This document shows, one piece after another, positions 21,740 to 30,630 of a stretch of DNA of 32,627 nt (its first letter is position 1; each line of letters opens with the position of its first letter). The DNA is from Candidatus Cloacimonetes bacterium 4572_55. Its GTDB lineage: Bacteria; 4572-55. Location: assembly GCA_002084765.1 (NCBI GenBank), contig NBMB01000052.1:1-32627 (forward strand), in the 5' to 3' direction. The notes beneath the pieces were generated by a model. The model saw only the letters and a list, made by a program, of their open reading frames with translations, did no database searches and was not told the origin of the DNA. Both the position numbers and the translations under genes were made by a program.

Positions 21740-23194
21740 ATGCGATATTATTTTGAAAAGTTTTCCATTAAACGGCCTTATAATTTTTCCTCTAAAAAGG
21801 GAGTTTGGCGGTTGTTTTTTAATAAAATTCGGGGGATCTTCGGACTGATCCCGGTATTTTTCGTCTGTTTTGCAGTCCCCGCGCTTGCTTCTGGCGGCGA
21901 ACATAGCGAACTTGGAAATCACCTCCCGCTTATCGCTATTATCCCTTTTGTGGGGCTATTGTTATCCATTGCTATCCTACCGCTTTATAAACCCCGTTGG
22001 TGGCACCATAATCGCAATCAGGGACTGGTCGCGCTTGGCTGGTCCATGCCAATTTTGATCTATTTCCTCATTTTTCTGCATGAGTACACCCCGCTCATCC
22101 ATTCGTTGGAAGAATATATCGCGTTCATTGCTCTATTAGGCTCGCTCTTCACCATTTCCGGCGGAATCTCCCTGACCGGAGACCTTAAGGCTTCCCCAAA
22201 GATCAACACCCTATTTCTGGCTATCGGCGCAGTTTTGGCGAACGTCATCGGCACCACCGGAGCCAGCATGATTCTGATTCGACCCATGCTCCAGACCAAT
22301 AAAGAGAGAGAAAGAATCAGACATATTCCTCTATTTTTCATTTTTATTGTCAGCAATATCGGAGGTACTTTGACTCCGCTTGGCGATCCGCCGCTCTTTC
22401 TGGGATTCTTGCGAGGCGTTCCATTTTTCTGGACACTGAAGTTGTTCCCGCAATGGGCGTTGATGATCGTTATGCTGTTGGCAGTTTTTTATATCTACGA
22501 TCGCAGCCAATATAAAAAAGAATCCATAGCCGATATTGAGTGCGATAATACGCATATCGAGCCGATAAAAATAACCGGCAGGTGGAATTTCTTACTATTG
22601 GGAGGGGTGATTCTTTCCGTACTTTTTTCCCATTACCTGGGCTACGTTCGAGAGGCGATCATGCTCGCCTTGTCGATCATCTCATATTATATCACGCCAA
22701 AAGAGGCGCACAAAAGTAATGACTTCAACTTCTATCCTATCAAAGAGGTGGCGCTGCTTTTTGCCGGAATTTTCATCACCATGATCCCGGCTCTGCTCAT
22801 TTTGCAAGCCAGAGGCGGAGGACTCGGTATTAATGAACCCTGGCAATTTTTCTGGATGACCGGTATTTTATCCTCATTTCTGGACAACGCGCCCACATAC
22901 CTCACCTTCACTTCACTTGCCAGTGGCGTTTTTAACCTGGCTCCGGATGCGTCGCTCTTAGATTTGATCACCCATTCGCCGGAAGCCGAACTTTTGCTGA
23001 AGGCGATCAGTCTGGGAGCGGTTTTTATGGGCGCGAATTCATACATCGGAAACGCGCCGAACTTTATGGTAAAATCGATCTCCGAGCAAAATGACGTGAA
23101 AATGCCCAGTTTTTTCGGTTATATGCTCTATTCTGTTGTCATCCTAGTTCCATTTTTTATTATAATCACCCTCATTCTCCAATTCCTCATGTAG
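21740..23194 (+). CDS. CitMHS_2-type sodium:proton antiporter / putative citrate transporter
   Basis: The product has about 12 hydrophobic segments and the family's loop motifs: NVIGTTGASMILIRPML, NIGGTLTPLGDPPLFLGFLR and SSFLDNAPTYLTF, all in the ion-transporter superfamily re-entrant loops. It should exchange Na+ and H+ (or carry a carboxylate) across the inner membrane. The N-terminus contains a likely signal peptide (GLIPVFFVCFAVPALASGG). The ATG at 21740 has no good ribosome site; a TTG at 21812 preceded by AAAGGGAG at 8 nt would start directly before the signal peptide and may be the true start. It lies 11 nt after glmS. Confidence 0.8.
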   Translation: MRYYFEKFSIKRPYNFSSKKGVWRLFFNKIRGIFGLIPVFFVCFAVPALASGGEHSELGNHLPLIAIIPFVGLLLSIAILPLYKPRWWHHNRNQGLVALGWSMPILIYFLIFLHEYTPLIHSLEEYIAFIALLGSLFTISGGISLTGDLKASPKINTLFLAIGAVLANVIGTTGASMILIRPMLQTNKERERIRHIPLFFIFIVSNIGGTLTPLGDPPLFLGFLRGVPFFWTLKLFPQWALMIVMLLAVFYIYDRSQYKKESIADIECDNTHIEPIKITGRWNFLLLGGVILSVLFSHYLGYVREAIMLALSIISYYITPKEAHKSNDFNFYPIKEVALLFAGIFITMIPALLILQARGGGLGINEPWQFFWMTGILSSFLDNAPTYLTFTSLASGVFNLAPDASLLDLITHSPEAELLLKAISLGAVFMGANSYIGNAPNFMVKSISEQNDVKMPSFFGYMLYSVVILVPFFIIITLILQFLM

Positions 23195-23245
23195 CTCCAC
23201 CTGACACGACGACCGATTTGCCACGATCCTGTTGAGGCTTTGATA

Positions 23246-24481
23246 ATGCAATATGAGCTTTTGATTGCGGGCAGACATCTATACGGAAAACGGCGGCGGG
23301 GATTTATCTCGGCAATCGCTTTCATCTCGGTTCTCGGCGTTGTGATCGGCGTCGCCGCGTTGATAGTTGTAGTCGGCGTGATGACCGGCTTTATTGATAA
23401 TTATCAAAAAATCATCCTCAACACCAACGCGCACGTCTATCTCTTTACCTACTATCACAACGGTATCAGCAAAAGCGATTCGCTGGTCGCAGAATTGGAG
23501 AAAAAGTCAGAGGTTGTCGAGGCGACAAAATTCGTGTATAGCGAGGCGATTGTCTCCAACAAAAAGCTGATAGAGGCGATTGTAGTGCGAGGCGTCGATA
23601 CGGAGAGACAAAGCCGGGCGAACGACCTCGCAGGAAAATTGATCTCCGGAAAAGCTGATTTTTCTCTGATTCAGGTCGGGGAAAACAAATTCCCACCTCT
23701 CTTTTTAGGCAAAATTATCGCAGAGAATATCAAGGCGGACGTCGGATCTATCGTAAAATTGGCCTTCCCGCAGGGAAAATCACGGGCAGGATTAGCCGGC
23801 ATGACCGTGCGAAAATTCGTCGTAGCCGGGATTCTTGATCTGGGTATGTACGAATACAACTCCTCCATCGTTTATCTGACATTGCCAGATGCGCAGGACT
23901 TTTTCGACATGGACGATCGCGTCACCGGGATCGAAATTTGGGTGCGGGATATTTTCAACGCGAATATCGTCAGCTACCAAATCCGCTATGAATTGGGTAT
24001 GCCCTACCGAACCTCGGACTGGATCGGGCTGAACTCCGGACTGTTCGCCGCCTTAAAATTTCAGCGCTGGATTTTGGGTATCATCCTTACGCTGATCATT
24101 CTGGTTGCCGCGTTTAACCTGGTCAGCGCGCTGATTATGATCGTCATAGAAAAACGACGCGAAATCGGTCTGCTAAAGTCGATGGGCGCGAGCAACTCAA
24201 GCATTCTCACGATCTTTATCACAGAGGGAACCCTGATCGGTCTGGTCGGAACATCGATCGGCGCGCTGATCGGCGTAGGCATACTCGCGCTGGTCGGACG
24301 TTATCAAATCATCGATCTGCCGATAGAAATATATCAATTCGAGCGGATTCCGGTCACGCTTCACAGCGGAAGTCTCTATCTAATAATTGGCTTCGCTCTC
24401 CTGATCAGTTTTTCTGCCACAATCTATCCGGCGTGGCGGGCATCTCGACTGATGCCGGTGGAGAGTATCCGATACGAGTGA
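23246..24481 (+). CDS. LolC/LolE-type lipoprotein-releasing ABC permease
   Basis: A 411-residue permease that begins ELLIAGRHLYGKRRRGFISAIAFISVLGVVIGVAALIVV in the LolC/LolE style: one N-terminal membrane segment, a large periplasmic domain (about 60-265) and three C-terminal segments of the FtsX/MacB fold (FNLVSALIMIVIEKRREIGLLKSMGAS is the coupling region). It should work with a LolD ATPase to extract lipoproteins from the inner membrane. No LolD gene is visible, so the ATPase must be encoded elsewhere. ATG 23246 has GAGG (23234-23237) at 8 nt; the in-frame TTG at 23240 is less likely. Lipoprotein genes lie close by, including the next one. Confidence 0.85.
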   Translation: MQYELLIAGRHLYGKRRRGFISAIAFISVLGVVIGVAALIVVVGVMTGFIDNYQKIILNTNAHVYLFTYYHNGISKSDSLVAELEKKSEVVEATKFVYSEAIVSNKKLIEAIVVRGVDTERQSRANDLAGKLISGKADFSLIQVGENKFPPLFLGKIIAENIKADVGSIVKLAFPQGKSRAGLAGMTVRKFVVAGILDLGMYEYNSSIVYLTLPDAQDFFDMDDRVTGIEIWVRDIFNANIVSYQIRYELGMPYRTSDWIGLNSGLFAALKFQRWILGIILTLIILVAAFNLVSALIMIVIEKRREIGLLKSMGASNSSILTIFITEGTLIGLVGTSIGALIGVGILALVGRYQIIDLPIEIYQFERIPVTLHSGSLYLIIGFALLISFSATIYPAWRASRLMPVESIRYE

Positions 24482-24537
24482 CAAAAAGAACGTTAGGGAT
24501 ATTCATAAAGATTTATAATTCATAATTAGGAGAAAAT

Positions 24538-25305
24538 ATGATCTATTTACGGCTATTTTTTATTTCTATAATATGCGTTTTTATCATGAGTTGCGCGGCA
24601 AAACAGATAGAGCAACCGCCTCCCCCAGAACCAAAACCAGAACCGATTGTCGAGGAGAAGCCCAAACTGTTTGTAGAGGCGATCGTGAAAGAGGCGGCTC
24701 TCTTTTTGATCCCGGATGAACAGAGCCAACCTGTAGGGGTTTTGCTCAAGGGCGATCTTGCCGAAGTCGTTGATATTCAAGAAAAATGGCTTCAGGTAAC
24801 GACGCCGGATCATCCTGTTGCTTGGGTACTTGGGGAGCAGGTCGCTGTGCCGGCTGCACACGATATTGGCTCGGAAGAATGGATGCCCATAGGCGGAAGC
24901 CGTCCCCATCTGCAAGCGGATGTCGATGGGCTGAATGTCCGCAGTCAAGGCACGATTCAAAGTGAGACGGTCGATTCGGTAATCAAAAATACCAATCTGT
25001 TTATCACGGACAAAAAAGGCGATTGGTACGCTGTCAAATTGCCGGACGGGACTCCGGGATGGGTCTGCGATAAATTTGTGAAGCCCTACCAGGCAGGTCT
25101 TGATCCAGAACTGGGGAAATGGTTTAAGACTCGGGGCGATTGTCCCATGTACGCGGGCGCAGGCGAGGATAGAGAAAAAATTCGCACGGTCTGGGCGTTA
25201 AAAAAAGTCGCGAAGATGAATCAGCAAAACGATTGGTACGAGGTGCAGCTTGAGGATGGAACTACGGGATGGATTCATAAGAAGCATTTAAAACAATTGA
25301 AATAA
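24538..25305 (+). CDS. SH3-domain lipoprotein
   Basis: The 255-residue product has a signal peptide ending in a lipobox (CVFIMSCAAK), a proline-rich linker (PPPPEPKPEP) and three bacterial SH3-like repeats, each closing in a W-x-x-V pattern (KWLQVTTPDHPVAWV, DWYAVKLPDGTPGWV, DWYEVQLEDGTTGWI). Such domains bind peptidoglycan or peptides in the periplasm. A specific target cannot be given. AGGAG lies about 7 nt before the ATG. It is 56 bp after the LolC/E permease and probably co-transcribed. Confidence 0.85.
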   Translation: MIYLRLFFISIICVFIMSCAAKQIEQPPPPEPKPEPIVEEKPKLFVEAIVKEAALFLIPDEQSQPVGVLLKGDLAEVVDIQEKWLQVTTPDHPVAWVLGEQVAVPAAHDIGSEEWMPIGGSRPHLQADVDGLNVRSQGTIQSETVDSVIKNTNLFITDKKGDWYAVKLPDGTPGWVCDKFVKPYQAGLDPELGKWFKTRGDCPMYAGAGEDREKIRTVWALKKVAKMNQQNDWYEVQLEDGTTGWIHKKHLKQLK

Positions 25306-25405
25306 TTGAAATATAAACATGACAGATTTCATCAAATTCCTTTGAAAACTCGGGACAATCTGAGGATAACATCAGAAATAATCTGGACAGGGGAATGATA
25401 TAAAA

Positions 25406-25801
25406 ATGGAAGTTATTACACTTTGTAAGGGATTTTTATTATATATCTCGGCGATTGGGATCGTATGGTTGATAGGATGGGTTCTCTATCTGGGATTCAA
25501 AAAGTCGCTGCCACCTATTATACGGATATTGACGCCGATTTTTTATCTGGCACTTCTCGGACTTTACGCGATAGGATTGATTCTCCTGAACATCTGGCTT
25601 ATCCTCATTGGGTGTGGGGTCATGCTCATACTTTGGAATATGGGATATGACAACTGGGGCGTGATCTTCCTATGTTTCTTATGCGTCAAAATTCAGCTTT
25701 GGTTAGACTCCACCGCGCCGTTCCTCAGACTATCTTATTGGTTTCGGATAAAGACGCTCGAGTTTGTCTTCCGATTATCCCAATCTTTGGCAAGAGCTTA
25801 G
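25406..25801 (+). CDS. Small hydrophobic membrane protein, unknown function
   Basis: A 131-residue protein with about four hydrophobic stretches (LLYISAIGIVWLIGWVLYL, ILTPIFYLALLGLYAIGLI, LLNIWLILIGCGVMLILW, WGVIFLCFLCVKIQLWL) and a basic C-terminus. I recognise no family. It is preceded by GGGGAAT about 12 nt upstream, and is followed at 58 bp by the AAA+ ATPase on the same strand, so it may be a membrane partner of that gene; this is only positional. Confidence 0.55.
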   Translation: MEVITLCKGFLLYISAIGIVWLIGWVLYLGFKKSLPPIIRILTPIFYLALLGLYAIGLILLNIWLILIGCGVMLILWNMGYDNWGVIFLCFLCVKIQLWLDSTAPFLRLSYWFRIKTLEFVFRLSQSLARA

Positions 25802-25859
25802 AGAGGGTTATACGCGCTTTTTGTTATCTGGGAATAAAAATATAAAGGAGAATGAAACG

Positions 25860-27599
25860 ATGAATGAGAGTTTTTTAAAATCACTGCCCGGTTGGGCAAA
25901 AAAGATGGTCGAGAAATATTACACTCAGACAATTAGCCAATTCATTTTGTATGGCAATGTCTATGATTTGGCTCCATGGCGAGATAACGAAGAGCTAAAA
26001 TTTCTCACGCTCCATGATTTTCTAGCAAAAGTGCTTTTCGGATCCCGCGATATCATCATGTTTTATGATCGCAGTTCTGGCATCGACTTTGCCACGCCTG
26101 CCATGCGTCAAGATTTCAGCAGAGCCATAAGCGGTTATGATAGCTATTACGGGACCGAGTTTTCGCACTCTCTTCCGAGAGACCCGCAGCGCGCGCTCCA
26201 TCTGATATTCAGCTATTTGCGTTTGCGGATCGGGGACGGCAAAAGCATCGCGGTGATTATCGACTATGCCGATACCATTATTCCGAACTCCGACTCCTCC
26301 ATGATGAGCGATGCGGACCGCACCCATTTTGTGACTTTGCTGAAATTAGCGCGAGATTCGATGACGATTCAGTCGAACGCTACCATTTGTTTGATTACGG
26401 AGAGTCTCGGCTCCCTCAATCAAGATCATGTCAAAAGCGTTTTTACCGAAGGAATCCAAATTCCGCCTCCAAATAAACGAGAGCGGTCGGAATATATCAA
26501 ATTTTATAACGATAAGCATCCTATCGAGCAGTATTCGGAAGTGCCGTTGGAAAGCCTCGCCAGCCTGACTTCGGGATTGAGTCGTGTTAGCCTGCGGACA
26601 ATTATGGCGGAAATGATGGAAAATAAGCGCAAACTGACCTTCGATCTATTAAAGCAGCGCAAAAAATTATTGATCGAGGCGGAAAGTTTCGGATTATTGG
26701 AGTTTGTCGAGACCAAGTATGATCTCGATATGGTGGCGGGTCACGACGGCGTAAAAAAACGGCTGCGCGACGCAGTGAAAGCGATTCAGAAGGGCAAAAC
26801 AGACGTGCTTCCCATGGGTTATCTGATATCCGGTCCCGTGGGAACGGGTAAGACATTCATTACCTATTGTTTTGCCGGAGAGGTAGGTATCCCCTGCGTG
26901 ATACTGAAAAATTTCCGCAGCCAGTGGGTGGGTCAAACTGAGTCGAATCTGGAAAAAATATTGAGTCTGCTTAAGGCTATGGAGCCGATTGCGGTGTTGA
27001 TTGATGAGGCGGACGCGTATCTTGGAAATCGTTCGGCTGGTGGAGATAGCGGAGTCAGCGCGCGTGTCTTTTCCAAAATTGCGGCTTTTATGGGAAATAC
27101 CAAAAATCGAGGGAAAGTGATCTGGTTCCTGATGACCACCCGTCCCGATCTGCTCCCTGTGGACCTGAAGCGGCAAGGGCGAGCCGAAGAACATTTCGGC
27201 CTGTTTTATCCACAGACAATAGAAGAGCGCAAAACTCTGTTTCAGATTATGTGCAAAAAAACCGGGGTCGCATTGGATCAAGAAGATATCTATCCGGAAA
27301 AAATTCTCGATGAGAAGACCCATTTTTCTGGAGCCGATATCGAAGCGGGCTTGATCCGATCCCGTTTTCAGGCTGTGGTGAACGGAAGGGATCAGGTGTC
27401 GCAAGAGGATATGAATAAAGTATTTAAAGACTTTATTCCCGCGTCTTATCCGTTGGAGATCGAGTTGCAAAATTTGGTGGCGGTTCAGGAAAGCACCAGC
27501 AGGGAATTGCTTCCGAAAAAGTATAAAAAAATGTCTGATCTGGACGTGTCACAGCAGATACAAGAGCTGAAAATGCTGATCGACGCGGGTCGGATGTAA
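25860..27599 (+). CDS. AAA+ family ATPase, two-lobed
   Basis: A 579-residue protein. The C-terminal half is an active AAA+ module of the FtsH/Cdc48 type: Walker A GPVGTGKT (about residue 321), Walker B IAVLIDEADAY (about 380), sensor-1 region WFLMTTRPDLL and the second region FSGADIEAGLIRSRF. The N-terminal half resembles an AAA fold that has lost its nucleotide site (SIAVIIDYADTI recalls Walker B, but no P-loop is present). Only one site should hydrolyse ATP. It ends with a charged helix that could mediate oligomer contacts. The ATG at 25860 follows AAGGAG by 9 nt; the frame is open earlier to 25764 without a ribosome site. The function is unknown; it has no protease domain. Confidence 0.8.
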   Translation: MNESFLKSLPGWAKKMVEKYYTQTISQFILYGNVYDLAPWRDNEELKFLTLHDFLAKVLFGSRDIIMFYDRSSGIDFATPAMRQDFSRAISGYDSYYGTEFSHSLPRDPQRALHLIFSYLRLRIGDGKSIAVIIDYADTIIPNSDSSMMSDADRTHFVTLLKLARDSMTIQSNATICLITESLGSLNQDHVKSVFTEGIQIPPPNKRERSEYIKFYNDKHPIEQYSEVPLESLASLTSGLSRVSLRTIMAEMMENKRKLTFDLLKQRKKLLIEAESFGLLEFVETKYDLDMVAGHDGVKKRLRDAVKAIQKGKTDVLPMGYLISGPVGTGKTFITYCFAGEVGIPCVILKNFRSQWVGQTESNLEKILSLLKAMEPIAVLIDEADAYLGNRSAGGDSGVSARVFSKIAAFMGNTKNRGKVIWFLMTTRPDLLPVDLKRQGRAEEHFGLFYPQTIEERKTLFQIMCKKTGVALDQEDIYPEKILDEKTHFSGADIEAGLIRSRFQAVVNGRDQVSQEDMNKVFKDFIPASYPLEIELQNLVAVQESTSRELLPKKYKKMSDLDVSQQIQELKMLIDAGRM

Positions 27600-27664
27600 T
27601 ATTCATTTATTTGGACGCGATCGAGTTACATAAACTAAGAATAAATTGAAAGGAGAATAAACAG

Positions 27665-28012
27665 ATGCCAACCCTATTTGCGAAAATTATCCGCGGGGAA
27701 ATCCCGTCCGATACGGTTTATCAGGACGATCGAGTGACCGCTTTCCGGGACATTAATCCCGCTGCGCCGGTGCATATCCTTATTGTGCCAAATAAAACGA
27801 TTCCGACGGTAAATGATCTGACTGAGGAGGACGAAGCGTTGGTTGGTCACATGGTATTGGTCGCCAAGAAGTTAGCCGCGCAGGAACAGATCGAGAAAAA
27901 CGGTTACCGCCTGATTATTAATTGTAATATACATGGCGGACAAGAAATTTTTCATCTTCACATACATCTTCTCGGCGGAAAGCTGCTTAGGCGCATGGTT
28001 CAAAAGAGATAA
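27665..28012 (+). CDS. HIT family protein (HinT-like)
   Basis: A 115-residue histidine triad protein. The family pattern is complete: [19 protein letters not shown] at the N-terminus, [18 protein letters not shown], and the active-site HLHIHLLGG, where the middle His attacks the phosphorus. Such enzymes hydrolyse purine nucleoside phosphoramidates in the cytoplasm. The family usually ends with GRxMxWPPG; here the end is [12 protein letters not shown], slightly variant. AGGAG (27651-27655) lies 9 nt before the ATG, almost the same leader as the AAA+ gene 65 bp upstream, so they may be co-transcribed. Confidence 0.92.
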   Translation: MPTLFAKIIRGEIPSDTVYQDDRVTAFRDINPAAPVHILIVPNKTIPTVNDLTEEDEALVGHMVLVAKKLAAQEQIEKNGYRLIINCNIHGGQEIFHLHIHLLGGKLLRRMVQKR

Positions 28013-28260
28013 ATTTTTTGGTTGCAAAAAATCGTTGAGCCGTCAGCCAAGCGATCAACAATTTGTGCGCGCCACACACATTAACTTGGAGACAGGGGTT
28101 GAGTAATTCCCATAGCGAGGAAGGGCGTCGCGGCATCCCCTGGTTTCCTTTCCACCTAAAAGTCCCATAAAAACTAAAAAGAGATTGATTGGTGCACCAA
28201 TGCGTCAACTTGCTTAATCACTTATATAGAACTCGTCACTCGAAAACTGAAGGCGATCCG
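28013..28260. other. Intergenic segment with a GC-richer block
   Basis: The first 30 bases are AT-rich, then about 28030-28160 is richer in G and C than the flanks and contains GGGTTGAG, GGAAGGGCGTCGCGG and CCCCTGG. No gene, tRNA or clear hairpin is seen. The minus strand is open at 27987-28208 but has no start signal and no recognisable product; it could be a remnant or a dispersed repeat. Confidence 0.35.
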
Positions 28261-28953
28261 ATGAAATACATACTTGCCTATAAAGAAATTTTTTTTTCCA
28301 TGCTGATTGGTTTTACCTGCTTTGGATTTCTGCGATTGAAGCAATTTCTTTACGACATTTTTTTGTGGGAAAAGCCAGGCGGCTTCTTAGATTTTTCATT
28401 TGATATCATCTTTTTGGCAATTTTGATTGTCATCATTCATCTCATGTTTCTCGCCCGGAAAGCGCGATCTCATGTCAAAAATTATTCCAGGATCACTCTC
28501 CGTCAAGCAGACTCAATGGACGGGCTGAAGTTCGAGCATTATGTGTGCAAACTCATGGAATATCAAGGCTATCAAGCAGAAGTGACAGTCAGCACTGGAG
28601 ATCAGGGAGTGGACGTCATTGCTCGCAAAGGGCTAAAAAAATACGCTGTGCAAGTCAAGCGCTATACCAAAAGCGTTTCCCGTCATGCAGTCAGCGATGC
28701 GGTTGCCGGTCGGTTTCATTACAAGTGTAACAGGTCCATGGTGGTCACCAACCGAGATTATACAAAAGGCGCGAAAGAATTGGCAGAATCGACAGGCTGC
28801 GTGCTGATCGACCGAGAGATATTGGGAAAATGGATCGACGACTTTCGTCGGGATTCTGCCCGAGGAAAACGATTTTTATATCGCGTCGCTTTCCTGCTGG
28901 TCATTTTGATAATCGCCTTGTTGGCGCGTTTTTACCTGTTTACCATCACCTAA
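28261..28953 (+). CDS. Membrane-anchored Mrr-type restriction endonuclease-like protein
   Basis: A 230-residue protein. Two N-terminal membrane segments (FFSMLIGFTCFGFLRL and FSFDIIFLAILIVIIHLMFLA) and one at the C-terminus (LYRVAFLLVILIIALLARFYLF) enclose a cytoplasmic Mrr-catalytic domain: LKFEHYVCKLMEYQGYQAEV, GDQGVDVIARKG and YAVQVKRYTKSV, which give the PD-(D/E)xK-like catalytic set Asp, Gln and Lys. Mrr enzymes cut modified DNA, and membrane-anchored versions are less well understood. ATG 28261 has AAGG at 8 nt; the frame is open from 28189, but without a ribosome site. It precedes the AsmA-like gene by 35 bp in the same direction. Confidence 0.8.
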   Translation: MKYILAYKEIFFSMLIGFTCFGFLRLKQFLYDIFLWEKPGGFLDFSFDIIFLAILIVIIHLMFLARKARSHVKNYSRITLRQADSMDGLKFEHYVCKLMEYQGYQAEVTVSTGDQGVDVIARKGLKKYAVQVKRYTKSVSRHAVSDAVAGRFHYKCNRSMVVTNRDYTKGAKELAESTGCVLIDREILGKWIDDFRRDSARGKRFLYRVAFLLVILIIALLARFYLFTIT

Positions 28954-28988
28954 TTCTTTTTTTTCTCAATTCTTTTTTCGGAGGCGTC

Positions 28989-30545
28989 ATGAAAAAAAAG
29001 AGCGGATTACCACTTATCAAAATAGCACTTTTTATCCTGATCCTATTCATATTTCTTGGACCCATTGTTTTTTTTAAACTCAGCTTATCGGAAGCCCTCA
29101 TCGTGATGCAGATGGAATCCGCTATGAACTGCCGGGTGGAAATCAAACGCATTGAGGTCAATCCCTTTTCATTGGAGGGCGTGATTGTTGTCCAAGGGCT
29201 AAAGATCGCTAAGCGGGACAATTACGCGGATCAAGCAGTGTCCCTGAGCAAACGACCGCCTATCGGAACGCCCGAGATTTCCGCGCCGCAAAGCAATCTG
29301 GAAATGCGATTTTTACCCCTCTTAAAAAAACGGTTTGAGCTGGAACAATTCGTCCTGAAGGACGCGGTCGCGTATCTGACGCTCTATCAAGACGGTACCC
29401 ACAGCCTGACTTCCCTATTCAATCCCCCGCTGATTGTCAACGGAAAACCGAACCCTGACTTGCAGAATTCCGCTTCAGCATTCGATGAGAACCCGAGTGA
29501 TATGTCTCACGCCCTGCCGGTCGCTATGGGTCGAATCGCTCTGAAAAATGGAACGATTCAGAGTTCTATCCCACAGAAATTTGCGTCAGCCCCAGACGCA
29601 AAAATCCGGTCTGTCTCCGCGAAACGCGTGTCGAATCCGAATCGATCCGACCCCAACGTCTTTAACGCCAAGTCTATTCCATTGCCGACCGTTCTGGATC
29701 GGATCGCTCTGGAAAATGCAACAATTTATGCCACGATAGATGAGACGGGACAAAAGTTGACTGTTACGCCGCTCAATTTAACGATCGCGGATATTGATAT
29801 CGACCCGGAAAATCTCCAGGCGCATAACAATGCTCGGCTTGAATTTGCCGCTGAAACCGTCATCTTTGGAAAGGATCAAAGCGAAGACGGTAAGCTGAAA
29901 CTTGAGACTTCGATGGATATCGTTCCTTTTGAGGAAAAAAGTGGCGAAATAAATCCAGACATGGTCTACACTGTGACGGTAAAAAAAGGAACGTATCTCA
30001 CTGGTATGGCTCTGTTTGATCAGCTTGCCGGAAAAGTGGAACCTCTGCGTCGGGTTGATCTGAATATCGACGCGCTGAACAAACCGATAGAGCTGAGCTC
30101 GGACGTGGATATCAAACTGCGTAGCCTGGACGGCAAGATAATTACAGCCGAAGACGTGGGGTTTGTTACCGATTACTTTGATTTGAAATTGACCAAAGGG
30201 AGCTGGTATAAACCCGGAACAGATGGGCATGAACTGCATGGGATGATAACAATGTCGGAAGTGGAGTCGAAAAAAGCGATCCAATCTGTGGATAAAACAA
30301 TCGAAAAGCATATTGCTTCGCACATTCCGGTTGATACGAAAAAAATACGAAACGCCATGCTGGGCAATCTGATCCGAGAAAATCGGATTCATCTCTCTTT
30401 CCGATCGTCTGGTTCGATCATGCAGCCGAGGGTCGGATTGAGTGGAAATTCGATCTCTCTTAAGCAAGCACTTTCCGACGCGGTAAGCGACGGAGCGTTC
30501 GATATGGACAAGATCAAGGAGGGTTTGGGCAACTTGTTCAAATAG
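28989..30545 (+). CDS. AsmA-like / DUF748-type periplasmic protein
   Basis: A 518-residue protein with one N-terminal membrane segment (LIKIALFILILFIFLGPIVFF) and a long periplasmic part. The segment MESAMNCRVEIKRIEVNPFSLEGVIVV is the typical opening of AsmA/DUF748 proteins, which form lipid-transport or envelope-assembly bridges related to TamB. Two internal copies of MGRIALKNGTI / LDRIALENATI (about 180 and 237) mark repeating units. The protein should span the periplasm and influence outer-membrane lipid or protein assembly, but its exact role is unknown. ATG 28989 is preceded by GGAGG (28980-28984) at 4 nt. Confidence 0.75.
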   Translation: MKKKSGLPLIKIALFILILFIFLGPIVFFKLSLSEALIVMQMESAMNCRVEIKRIEVNPFSLEGVIVVQGLKIAKRDNYADQAVSLSKRPPIGTPEISAPQSNLEMRFLPLLKKRFELEQFVLKDAVAYLTLYQDGTHSLTSLFNPPLIVNGKPNPDLQNSASAFDENPSDMSHALPVAMGRIALKNGTIQSSIPQKFASAPDAKIRSVSAKRVSNPNRSDPNVFNAKSIPLPTVLDRIALENATIYATIDETGQKLTVTPLNLTIADIDIDPENLQAHNNARLEFAAETVIFGKDQSEDGKLKLETSMDIVPFEEKSGEINPDMVYTVTVKKGTYLTGMALFDQLAGKVEPLRRVDLNIDALNKPIELSSDVDIKLRSLDGKIITAEDVGFVTDYFDLKLTKGSWYKPGTDGHELHGMITMSEVESKKAIQSVDKTIEKHIASHIPVDTKKIRNAMLGNLIRENRIHLSFRSSGSIMQPRVGLSGNSISLKQALSDAVSDGAFDMDKIKEGLGNLFK

Positions 30546-30630
30546 ATCGGGACGACTCAATAGATTCTCATTTTTCGCTATTTTTATTTGGAATTTATCC
30601 AAAAATTTAGCCCGGAGGTCTGGCAATATA

